This document shows positions 1-5,777 of a DNA stretch of 12,210 bases, piece by piece. Position 1 is the first letter of the stretch; each line of letters opens with the position of its first letter. This stretch comes from DATFAS01 sp035254305 (GTDB lineage Bacteria > Bacillota > Bacilli > Aneurinibacillales > RAOX-1). Made by a program: the position numbers and the translations under genes. The notes beneath the pieces are model-generated. The model was not told the origin of the DNA. It worked only from the letters and a program-made list of their open reading frames with translations, and did no database searches. The stretch covers positions 1-12,210 of the forward strand of contig DATFAS010000140.1 of the NCBI GenBank assembly GCA_035254305.1, in the 5' to 3' direction.

Positions 1-1
1 T

Positions 2-75
2 TGGCAGGGACAGTAGGAATCGAACCCACACTGGAGGTTTTGGAGACCTCTGTTCTACCGTTAAACTATGTCCCT
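2..75 (-). tRNA. tRNA-Trp (anticodon CCA)
   Basis: On the minus strand a 7-bp acceptor stem AGGGACA/TGTCCCT closes a full cloverleaf. The anticodon stem GAGGT/ACCTC holds the loop CTCCAAA, whose central triplet CCA reads UGG (Trp). The T-loop is TTCGATT, the discriminator base is G, and the 3' CCA is encoded at positions 4-2. It is the last visible tRNA of the cluster, 9 bp after the initiator tRNA. Its 3' end lies 1 bp from the window edge, so more tRNAs may follow outside. Confidence 0.96.
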
Positions 76-84
76 TTATTTAGT

Positions 85-161
<77 letters not shown>

Positions 162-170
162 ATATTTAAT

Positions 171-247
171 TGGTAGCGGCGGAGGGGATCGAACCCCCGA
201 CCTTACGGGTATGAACCGTACGCTCTAGCCAGCTGAGCTACACCGCC
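171..247 (-). tRNA. Elongator tRNA-Met (anticodon CAT)
   Basis: The minus strand starts GGCGGTGTAGCTCAG and ends GCTACCA, with the CCA encoded. The anticodon stem TACGG/CCGTA holds loop TTCATAC, giving CAT. The acceptor begins with a normal G1-T72 wobble pair, and the anticodon stem lacks the three G-C pairs of an initiator, so this is the elongator. The overall sequence matches Bacillus elongator tRNA-Met as I remember it. A CAT anticodon could also mark a lysidine-modified tRNA-Ile2, but the body sequence argues for Met. Confidence 0.93.
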
Positions 248-265
248 TTAGTAATATAATAAAAC

Positions 266-356
266 TGGCGGAGAGTGAGGGATTCGAACCCTCGCAGCAG
301 TTGCCCACTCTAACGGTTTAGCAAACCGTCCCCTTCGGCCCCTTGGGTAACTCTCC
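266..356 (-). tRNA. tRNA-Ser (anticodon GCT)
   Basis: This is a class II tRNA of about 91 nt with an acceptor stem GGAGAGT/ACTCTCC, discriminator G and encoded CCA. The anticodon stem ACGGT/ACCGT holds loop TTGCTAA, whose GCT reads AGC and AGU. The long variable arm (about GGGCAACTGC) is typical of serine tRNAs. It lies 8 bp after the other serine tRNA in transcription order and 18 bp before tRNA-Met. Confidence 0.96.
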
Positions 357-364
357 ATATATTG

Positions 365-455
365 TGGCAGAGAGGAAGGGATTCGAACCCTCGATACGTT
401 CATCACGTATACACGATTTCCAATCGTGCTCCTTCGACCACTCGGACACCTCTCT
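365..455 (-). tRNA. tRNA-Ser (anticodon GGA)
   Basis: This is a class II tRNA with a perfect acceptor stem AGAGAGG/CCTCTCT, discriminator G and encoded CCA. The anticodon stem CACGA/TCGTG holds loop TTGGAAA, giving GGA, which reads UCC and UCU. The variable arm forms a long stem (TACGTGATGAACGTA). It is the first gene of the tRNA operon, about 45 nt downstream of the predicted transcription start. Confidence 0.96.
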
Positions 456-506
456 TTAAATCGATCCAAGTACCGTAAACAATCTGCCGCCGAAGCGACA
501 AGAATT

Positions 507-535
507 AATATAACATACTCCTTATAGGTGCGCAA
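507..535 (-). promoter_or_regulatory. Sigma-A-like promoter of the tRNA operon
   Basis: On the minus strand there is a -35 element TTGCGC (530-535), a 17-bp spacer and a -10 element TATATT (507-512, 5 of 6 consensus bases). Transcription would start near position 500, leaving a leader of about 45 nt before the first serine tRNA. It is the only good promoter upstream of the cluster, so the five tRNAs probably form one transcript. Confidence 0.72.
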
Positions 536-552
536 TACTTTTTTAAAAAATG

Positions 553-561
553 TTATTCACA
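553..561 (+). promoter_or_regulatory. Single DnaA box TTATTCACA
   Basis: This is a perfect match to the bacterial DnaA-box consensus TTATNCACA, 18 bp upstream of the -35 element of the tRNA promoter. One isolated 9-mer can arise by chance in AT-rich DNA, so binding is uncertain. It is recorded because a true cluster of the same site lies further along the window. Confidence 0.4.
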
Positions 562-766
562 ACATAGCTATTCTATTAGCAAGCACGCCATATCTATTGT
601 TATAACAAATGAGTCTTCAACAAAACAGTACAGCGAATCTTGTCGAATTGGTATCTAAATTATACATATGAAGAAGATACTTCTATATAAACTTTATTCA
701 TAAAATGATATGATAAGGGGCAATTATTGTATTTTTCTATGAATTCTATTTGGAGGTGAATGACAG

Positions 767-1156
767 ATGAATAAAGACTTTATTCGCGTCAAGGCTCTGG
801 AAGGTGAGCTTAAACTTTCTCAAATTAAGTCGAGATTTGGCTGCTCCGTAACAACTAAGGAGCTTATCTTTCAGAAACCTCATCATTCATATCAAATTCA
901 GTTAATAGATATCATTAGTATTATTCCACATGAAATTGAATCCAAGGATCTCATCTTTTCACCTCAGCATTCTGGCAATACAGAAAAGGTAACTACGTCT
1001 TTTAGCTCTAAATATTTTAAGGTTTCTGTAGAAAAGGTTAAAGTCTATAATCGCAATGGGATATTCGAAAAAGGAAATACTGATTTCATTATTCCTTTAA
1101 GTCATAAAGTCTTAGATTATGTTGCCCAATATAGTGGGTTGCTTCTTGTAACCTAA
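767..1156 (+). CDS. Hypothetical protein, possible PH-like (GRAM/bPH) fold
   Basis: I do not recognise this 129-residue protein. The ATG has a good ribosome binding site, GGAGGTGA at 752-759, 7 bp upstream. An ATG at 760 runs into a stop after four codons and can be set aside. There is no signal peptide or membrane segment, so it is probably cytoplasmic. Residues 18-55 read as alternating strands, with TTKELIFQK followed by IQLIDIISI. This resembles the 'lTnkrLif ... ipl~~Isdi' pattern of GRAM and bacterial PH-like domains, which is a fold-level inference only. The second half (about 77-129) continues as charged beta strands and ends in a hydrophobic helix. It lies 85 bp upstream of ilvD, which has its own promoter, so the two need not be functionally linked. 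Confidence 0.8.
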   Translation: MNKDFIRVKALEGELKLSQIKSRFGCSVTTKELIFQKPHHSYQIQLIDIISIIPHEIESKDLIFSPQHSGNTEKVTTSFSSKYFKVSVEKVKVYNRNGIFEKGNTDFIIPLSHKVLDYVAQYSGLLLVT

Positions 1157-1175
1157 AGATAGGTCAATTTGTAAA

Positions 1176-1204
1176 TACACATTTGTTTCGAAAAATGTTA
1201 GAAT
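1176..1204 (+). promoter_or_regulatory. Predicted promoter of ilvD
   Basis: A -35-like TACACA (1176-1181, 4 of 6) and a -10 TAGAAT (1199-1204, 5 of 6) are separated by exactly 17 bp. Transcription would start near 1211, giving a leader of only about 30 nt. That is too short for a T-box or leucine attenuator, so control would have to act at initiation. IlvD in Bacillus is known as a CodY target, but I found no convincing CodY box. Confidence 0.55.
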
Positions 1205-1241
1205 GATGGAAAAATAAAAATGAATTGTGGGGTAAGAGATA

Positions 1242-2927
1242 ATGAAGAAGAAAATGCGCAGCGATATTGTAAAACGCGGTTTCGATCGTGCGCCTCACCG
1301 AAGTTTACTACGAGCAACAGGTGTCATTAAAGATGAATCAGATTGGGACAAACCTTTTATCGCAATCGCCAACTCCTACCTTGACATTATTCCTGGTCAT
1401 GTTCATTTACAAGAATTCGGAAAAATCGTGAAGGAAGCCATTCGTGAAGCTGGTGGAGTTCCTTTCGAATTTAATACTATTGGTGTAGACGATGGAATCG
1501 CAATGGGACATATCGGAATGCGTTATTCCCTTCCAAGTCGCGAGTTGATCGCTGATTCCATTGAAACTGTCGTTTCTGCACATCAATTTGACGGACTAAT
1601 CTGTATTCCGAACTGTGATAAAGTAACGCCAGGTATGTTAATGGCTGCCTTACGTGTGAATGTACCAACCATCCTCGTAACGGGTGGACCTATGAAAGCC
1701 GGAAAAACATCTGAAGGAAAGTCCATTTCCCTTGCTTCTGTTTTTGAAGGCGTTGGAGCTTTCCAATCAGGTCAACTAGACCAAGAAGGTTTAGACGAAC
1801 TTGAAAAATATGGTTGTCCTACTTGTGGATCTTGCTCTGGTATGTTTACGGCTAACTCCATGAACTGTTTAGCTGAAGTACTTGGACTAGCTTTACCAGG
1901 TAACGGAACTATTCTTGCTATTTCTGAGGAAAGAAGAGAATTAGTAAAACGTGCTGCAAAACAAATCATGAAGCTAATTGAAATGGATCTTAAACCACGT
2001 GATATTGTGACCATTAAATCCATTGATAATGCTTTTGCTCTTGATATGGCTATGGGCGGTTCAACGAATACTGTACTCCACACGCTTGCTATCGCCAATG
2101 AAGCTGGCATTGATTATTCAATGGAACGAATCAATGAAGTAGCACAGCGAGTTCCGCATTTATCCAAAATTGCTCCTGCTTCCGAATATCACATGGAAGA
2201 TGTTCATAATGCAGGTGGCGTAACGGCTATCCTTAATGAATTAAGCAAAAAAGAGGGAGCTCTTCACCTCGACACACTTTCTGTTACAGGTCAAACTTTG
2301 GCAGAAAATATCGCTGGACATGAAATTCTTAATAAAGAAGTCATTCATCCTCTTGAAAACCCGCATACTGAAAAAGGTGGATTATCCATTCTTTTCGGAA
2401 ATTTAGCACCGCACGGAGCTGTTATCAAATCTGGTGCTGTTGATGAAGGTATCCGTCGTCATGAAGGACCAGCTATTGTTTGTAATTCACAGGATGAGGC
2501 ACTTGAAGCAATCGCAACCGGAAAGGTAAAAGAAGGACATGTTGTAGTAATCCGCTATGAAGGACCTAAAGGTGGACCTGGAATGCCTGAGATGCTAGCA
2601 CCAACCTCCCAAATCGTGGGTATGGGTCTAGGAACAAAAGTAGCTCTAATTACTGATGGACGCTTCTCCGGGGCATCACGAGGACTAAGTGTTGGTCACG
2701 TATCACCTGAAGCTGCTGAGGGTGGACCGATTGCCTTTATTCAAGATGGCGATATTATTGTAGTTGATATGGACGAAAATATCCTTGAAGTGAAAATTTC
2801 TGAGGAAGAAATGAATAAGCGTAAAGCAACCTGGCCTGGATTTGAACCTAAAATTAAGACAGGTTATCTTGCACGTTATTCTAAGCTTGTTACATCCGCA
2901 AGTACAGGTGGAATCATGAAGATCTAA
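1242..2927 (+). CDS. ilvD: Dihydroxy-acid dehydratase IlvD
   Basis: This enzyme dehydrates 2,3-dihydroxy-isovalerate and 2,3-dihydroxy-3-methylvalerate to 2-keto acids, the common third step of valine and isoleucine synthesis (and of leucine via ketoisovalerate). It is cytoplasmic and carries an iron-sulfur cluster and Mg. The length of 561 residues is normal for Bacillus. Visible signatures are NCDKVTPGM (cluster ligand Cys125, metal ligands Asp126/Lys127), CPTCGSCSGM (cluster ligand Cys198), GGPGMPEML and DGRFSGASRG (Ser476, the presumed catalytic base). The start ATG follows GGGG at 1229-1232; Met5 would be too far from it. One oddity is that residue 43 is Ala in AIANSY, where the Bacillus subtilis and Staphylococcus proteins I recall have Cys (CNSY), the third ligand of [2Fe-2S] enzymes. 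A terminator follows 9 bp after the stop. Confidence 0.98.
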   Translation: MKKKMRSDIVKRGFDRAPHRSLLRATGVIKDESDWDKPFIAIANSYLDIIPGHVHLQEFGKIVKEAIREAGGVPFEFNTIGVDDGIAMGHIGMRYSLPSRELIADSIETVVSAHQFDGLICIPNCDKVTPGMLMAALRVNVPTILVTGGPMKAGKTSEGKSISLASVFEGVGAFQSGQLDQEGLDELEKYGCPTCGSCSGMFTANSMNCLAEVLGLALPGNGTILAISEERRELVKRAAKQIMKLIEMDLKPRDIVTIKSIDNAFALDMAMGGSTNTVLHTLAIANEAGIDYSMERINEVAQRVPHLSKIAPASEYHMEDVHNAGGVTAILNELSKKEGALHLDTLSVTGQTLAENIAGHEILNKEVIHPLENPHTEKGGLSILFGNLAPHGAVIKSGAVDEGIRRHEGPAIVCNSQDEALEAIATGKVKEGHVVVIRYEGPKGGPGMPEMLAPTSQIVGMGLGTKVALITDGRFSGASRGLSVGHVSPEAAEGGPIAFIQDGDIIVVDMDENILEVKISEEEMNKRKATWPGFEPKIKTGYLARYSKLVTSASTGGIMKI

Positions 2928-2936
2928 AAGCAAAGA

Positions 2937-2985
2937 GGCTGTTCCCGGAATCAGTAAAATGATTTTAAGGGATCAGCCCTTTTTT
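2937..2985 (+). terminator. Rho-independent terminator of ilvD
   Basis: The arms GGCTGTTCCC (2937-2946) and GGGATCAGCC (2969-2978) pair with one T-T mismatch. An inner AATCA/TGATT pairing extends the stem, and a run of T follows at 2980-2985. It starts 9 bp after the ilvD stop codon. Confidence 0.88.
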
Positions 2986-3001
2986 ATTGAGAAATCGATA
3001 G

Positions 3002-3041
3002 AAAAAAGGGAACCGCTGCAGTATTGCCTTCGGGCTCCCTT
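3002..3041 (-). terminator. Rho-independent terminator of the 60-aa gene
   Basis: On the minus strand AAGGGAGCC pairs with GGTTCCCTT (one G-T pair), followed by TTTTTT (3007-3002). It starts 5 bp after the stop of the minus-strand gene at 3047 and lies tail to tail with the ilvD terminator, so the two convergent transcripts are separated. Confidence 0.8.
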
Positions 3042-3046
3042 GTTTC

Positions 3047-3229
3047 TTAATAAGATCTATAAGATAGCTGTTCAATTCTAGAATTAATCATCTGGACTTG
3101 TTTATATAGTTCAGCTCTAGAGCTCCAATTCAAATCAGGACTGATGACCAAATCCTTAATCCGCTTCTTCTTCTCCTGAAGTGTCTCAATGTCATTTAAG
3201 CATTCAATTTCTTTCTTAAACCAATTCAT
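3047..3229 (-). CDS. Small hypothetical protein, helical, 60 residues
   Basis: I do not recognise this family. The reading frame is open further upstream to 3355, but the ATG at 3229 is chosen because GGGAGG sits 5 bp before it; the upstream extension is AT-rich, lacks a ribosome binding site and overlaps the DnaA-box region. The protein starts MNWFKKEIE, has no signal peptide or membrane segment, and is rich in Lys, Glu and Gln with heptad-like Leu/Ile spacing in two helices (about 5-28 and 36-57). It is probably a small alpha-helical hairpin or coiled coil that acts by protein contact. It has its own candidate promoter (3262-3290) and terminator. It is not Sda by sequence, although Sda is also a tiny helical protein with DnaA boxes upstream. 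Confidence 0.78.
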   Translation of the reverse strand: MNWFKKEIECLNDIETLQEKKKRIKDLVISPDLNWSSRAELYKQVQMINSRIEQLSYRSY

Positions 3230-3261
3230 TGAAACCTCCCTAGCCGAAATGATATATCTAA

Positions 3262-3290
3262 AGGATAGCAAAAAAAGGAAGTTATGTCCA
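3262..3290 (-). promoter_or_regulatory. Candidate promoter of the 60-aa gene
   Basis: On the minus strand TGGACA (3285-3290, 5 of 6 bases of the -35 consensus) is followed after 17 bp by TATCCT (3262-3267, 4 of 6). The -35 lies inside a DnaA-box-like sequence (3284-3292, 7 of 9), so DnaA binding there would compete with RNA polymerase. Confidence 0.5.
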
Positions 3291-3578
3291 CACTTACTTG
3301 TTAGTAAAATGTTATTAACCTGTGAAGATTTTTTGAAAAAAATATTTATCCACAAAACTAAAGACTGGTTTCACTATCGTTGCCGAAATTATTCACAAAT
3401 GTTAATAACCCAATACCTCACCCTTGTGTATATGTGGATAAAAGCTTTTCTGGTTACATAATAAATTACTTTAAAAGCCATACTATAAATCCGTGGAATG
3501 AAAATTGCTCATCAGTACTTATCCATTTGGAGTAAAGGAGGAAGCGGTTTTTCCGCTTCCTTTTCTATTTGGGGATAA
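3284..3578. promoter_or_regulatory. Cluster of DnaA boxes in the 3230-3592 spacer
   Basis: Three perfect matches to TTATNCACA lie in this gene-free stretch: TTATCCACA at 3346-3354 (plus), TTATTCACA at 3389-3397 (plus) and TGTGGATAA at 3433-3441 (minus). Near matches are at 3425-3433 (minus, one mismatch, sharing one base with the previous box), 3570-3578 (minus, one mismatch), and 3284-3292, 3321-3329 and 3519-3527 (two mismatches each). The perfect boxes start 43 and 44 bp apart, about four helical turns. The stretch has no supported gene and ends with a hairpin terminator (3536-3566). Known roles of such clusters in Bacillus are DnaA-controlled transcription and titration of DnaA; which applies here is inference. 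Confidence 0.7.
3536..3566 (+). terminator. Stand-alone hairpin terminator before the 3593 gene
   Basis: A perfect 8-bp stem GGAAGCGG/CCGCTTCC with a TTTTT loop is extended by A-T and G-T pairs and followed by TTTTCTATTT. It fits a plus-strand intrinsic terminator, but no plus-strand gene lies between it and the ilvD terminator 550 bp upstream. It either ends a short untranslated transcript or attenuates the gene that starts 27 bp downstream. Confidence 0.72.
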
Positions 3579-3592
3579 AAGAGGTGGAATAA

Positions 3593-4255
3593 ATGCAGTT
3601 TAGTTTATATAGCTACAACATACACAGTGGCAAAGATCTCATCTTTCGAAAAACCTTCCCAAGGATCATCCAATTTTTCTTAGATAACAAAGCTGATATT
3701 ATTTCTCTTCAAGAAGTTCAAAACAACTCAAAATTCGGATGGCAATTTAACGATTTACAAAAGAGTTTAAACATGAATGGCATCTTTGGGGCAAACTTAA
3801 ACATCCTAGATGGGTCCTACGGAAATGCCATTTTCACTCGATTTCCTATCCTTCAGCATCAAAATTTGTGTCTGCCTAGCACCCGTGAACAACGTGGGGT
3901 CTTTCATTCCATAATAGATTTAAATGGTATTCATATTCATTGTTATAATACCCATCTAGCCCTGGGGAAAAAAGAAAGGAATGTCCAATTGGACATTCTT
4001 CACAAATTGATAGCCGATTCTAATGAACCCACGATTCTTCTTGGTGACTTTAATACGACAACCCCTCCTAAATTTAATACCTTACAGGATCTAGCCTCCC
4101 TTGCAGGTATGGAAACACAGAGTACAGTCACTCCATTAAAAAGGAGAATCGACTATATTTTTGTATCTCATCATTTTAAATTAGTGAAATATGAAGTAGT
4201 AGAACTCCCATATTCTGATCATTTCCCACTTCGTTCAGTCCTGGAATTAACTTAA
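3593..4255 (+). CDS. Endonuclease/exonuclease/phosphatase (EEP) family protein
   Basis: This is a metal-dependent phosphoester hydrolase of the EEP fold (DNase I, exonuclease III, sphingomyelinase and inositol phosphatase relatives). The family motifs appear in order: YNIH (Asn9), SLQEV (metal ligand Glu41), GNAIFTRFP (77-85), NTHL (119-122), GDFN (Asp152, Asn154), RIDYIF (Asp187) and SDHFPL (catalytic Asp209-His210). All catalytic residues are present, so it should be active; the substrate cannot be read from the sequence. It has 220 residues, is compact, and lacks a signal peptide, so it is cytoplasmic. The ATG has GAGGTGG 6 bp upstream. Its last 9 bp overlap the end of the opposing gene at 4247. 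That neighbour is also a phosphoesterase, but the genes are convergent, not an operon. Confidence 0.93.
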   Translation: MQFSLYSYNIHSGKDLIFRKTFPRIIQFFLDNKADIISLQEVQNNSKFGWQFNDLQKSLNMNGIFGANLNILDGSYGNAIFTRFPILQHQNLCLPSTREQRGVFHSIIDLNGIHIHCYNTHLALGKKERNVQLDILHKLIADSNEPTILLGDFNTTTPPKFNTLQDLASLAGMETQSTVTPLKRRIDYIFVSHHFKLVKYEVVELPYSDHFPLRSVLELT

Positions 4256-5716
4256 CAGCTGTAAGATGTAATTTTTCAAATCAACCAAACGCGGGTGCTG
4301 AAATGGCGGAGGTTCCAGATCTGCACCTGCAATAATTAGGGGTATTGTTGAATCTCTCTTATGAAGAGAGCCATGGCTTCCTCCACCGAGATGTGTTGGA
4401 GCATAGGATGATTTGAATTCATAGCTTGGTTTAGCAGTACAGGCTACCATAGGTACGTCTTGGGAATATAGAGCACCATAAAGCCTTGATAAGGAATCAG
4501 GATATTCACCAAACTGAATCAATTGGTCTGTTGTAGTAACTAAGTCTAAAATTTCAAGATTTCCATTGATGTCCCATTCCCTACCGTAGATGTCTTTCCA
4601 ATCCCCATTTGGAGCAAAACGTAATATCCCATTTTTCACTCCTGAACGAACATGAACTCCTCCATCCTTTTTCCAAGCAATAAGATCAATTCGTTGGTCC
4701 ACCACTAAATACTCTACAATCGTTTCCTCAATAGGTTCTTTTAATGGATAGATATATGTCATTCTTTCGTTATTTGCAAGAACGATTTGATCATCAGGCT
4801 CGATCTTTTCACCATATTTCGCTATCTTAAAACTATTTAGCAATTCTTCAAGTTCTATATTATGATCAGAAGTTTTTCCTATAGTTGTTTGCCCGTGATC
4901 TCCAGTAATGATAAATACAAATTGATGAAGCGCATCTTCCCACTTGGCAAATTCATTTAAAACTTTCTGTAGTTGTTTATCAACCTTTACCAATATTTCA
5001 CAAGCCTTTTCAGGATGGATATGTACTTTATGGTCATTATCTGGTAGGTATACCATAGTAAAATCAGGTAAAATGCTATGTTTGATTAAATGATTAAGAA
5101 AACGAACAGCAAAACGATCATTAATACCATAGTGCCCCCAAATGCTTTCATCCCAATTCCAAGGTAGCTTTGGTTGAAAGGAAGAACGAGAAACCGTACC
5201 AAGCGTAAAAACATCTGGGCCACTAATCTCCTCAAAATCACGAAATCGAGTAGCAAGCCTCAGTAGGAAAGGTAATTTCACAGGATATCGTTTGGTGGAC
5301 CGGCGGGCAATCAAATTGATGGAACCAGAAGTCTTCTCACGGTCTGCTAATTCCTCGTAGATACTTTTGACATTTTTACTTAAATGAACATCGTTTAACT
5401 CTTGAATCACATCATGTGCACAAGTACCGAGGCCCAACTTAATTACAGGCAAAGCCCCATTCGTGTAATTAATTAACCGTTGTTCCTGAGGATGGTACCA
5501 GATGAGAGCGGGGATCTTATGTTTATCCGGATATTCACCAGTAATCAACGAGCAATCTACCGAAGCTGTCATGGTTGGAAAGACAGTTGTACATTCATCC
5601 CAATAAAAGCCCTGCTCCTTAAAAAATTTTAAGGCAGGGACCAACCCCTTGCTTATGCAAGACTCCAGTACATCTGGCATAAGTGAATCTATCATTAGAA
5701 AAATGACTTTTTTCAC
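4247..5716 (-). CDS. Alkaline-phosphatase superfamily / nucleotide pyrophosphatase-type phosphodiesterase
   Basis: This 489-residue protein has the metal-site pattern of the type I phosphodiesterase/nucleotide pyrophosphatase branch. Asp10 lies in MIDSLMPD. The motif FPTMTASVDCSLITGEYPD carries the likely nucleophile Thr50. PDNDHKVH (225-232) probably supplies Asp228 and His232, TGDHG supplies Asp273 and His274, and GGGSHGSLHK supplies His448. The two-zinc set looks complete, so a hydrolase is expected; the substrate is unknown. There is no signal peptide, which is unusual for alkaline phosphatases and points to a cytoplasmic role. The start is GTG, with GAGGG 7 bp upstream. It follows the pseudouridine synthase gene by 61 bp with no clear terminator between, so the two are probably co-transcribed. 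Its 3' end overlaps the convergent EEP gene by 9 bp. Confidence 0.92.
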   Translation of the reverse strand: MKKVIFLMIDSLMPDVLESCISKGLVPALKFFKEQGFYWDECTTVFPTMTASVDCSLITGEYPDKHKIPALIWYHPQEQRLINYTNGALPVIKLGLGTCAHDVIQELNDVHLSKNVKSIYEELADREKTSGSINLIARRSTKRYPVKLPFLLRLATRFRDFEEISGPDVFTLGTVSRSSFQPKLPWNWDESIWGHYGINDRFAVRFLNHLIKHSILPDFTMVYLPDNDHKVHIHPEKACEILVKVDKQLQKVLNEFAKWEDALHQFVFIITGDHGQTTIGKTSDHNIELEELLNSFKIAKYGEKIEPDDQIVLANNERMTYIYPLKEPIEETIVEYLVVDQRIDLIAWKKDGGVHVRSGVKNGILRFAPNGDWKDIYGREWDINGNLEILDLVTTTDQLIQFGEYPDSLSRLYGALYSQDVPMVACTAKPSYEFKSSYAPTHLGGGSHGSLHKRDSTIPLIIAGADLEPPPFQHPRLVDLKNYILQLLS

Positions 5717-5777
5717 GAATCGTCCCTCACAGATTTTTTGGTCACGTACAATCTAGTTTCCTTCACAACGACGGACT

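Larger units (their letters stand above)
456..766. other. Intergenic region between tRNA operon and divergent 129-aa gene
   Basis: This spacer holds the tRNA promoter, an isolated DnaA box (553-561) and a perfect 12-bp palindrome TTGTTATAACAA (597-608). A possible plus-strand -10 element TATGAT lies at 709-714, ahead of the gene at 767, but no convincing -35 goes with it. I see no open reading frame with a ribosome binding site and no structured RNA here. Confidence 0.5.

Noticed and set aside
1160..1200. CodY-box-like sequence upstream of ilvD.
   Set aside because: The best 15-bp alignments matched only 8-9 positions of the AATTTTCWGAAAATT consensus, too few to claim a site.
1772..2110. Antisense frames inside ilvD.
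   Set aside because: They are shadows of a strongly conserved gene, without ribosome binding sites.
3230..3355. N-terminal extension of the 60-aa minus-strand protein (full open frame of 102 codons).
   Set aside because: The extension has no ribosome binding site at its first ATG, overlaps the DnaA-box region and is AT-rich, whereas the ATG at 3229 has GGGAGG at good spacing.
3189..3461. A 90-codon plus-strand open frame.
   Set aside because: It lies antisense to the 60-aa gene and runs through the DnaA boxes, with no ribosome binding site and an unlikely amino-acid composition.
3230..3592. Replication origin (oriC).
   Set aside because: There is no dnaA, dnaN, rpmH or parAB gene alongside and no obvious DnaA-trio or AT-rich unwinding element next to the boxes, so a secondary DnaA cluster is more likely.
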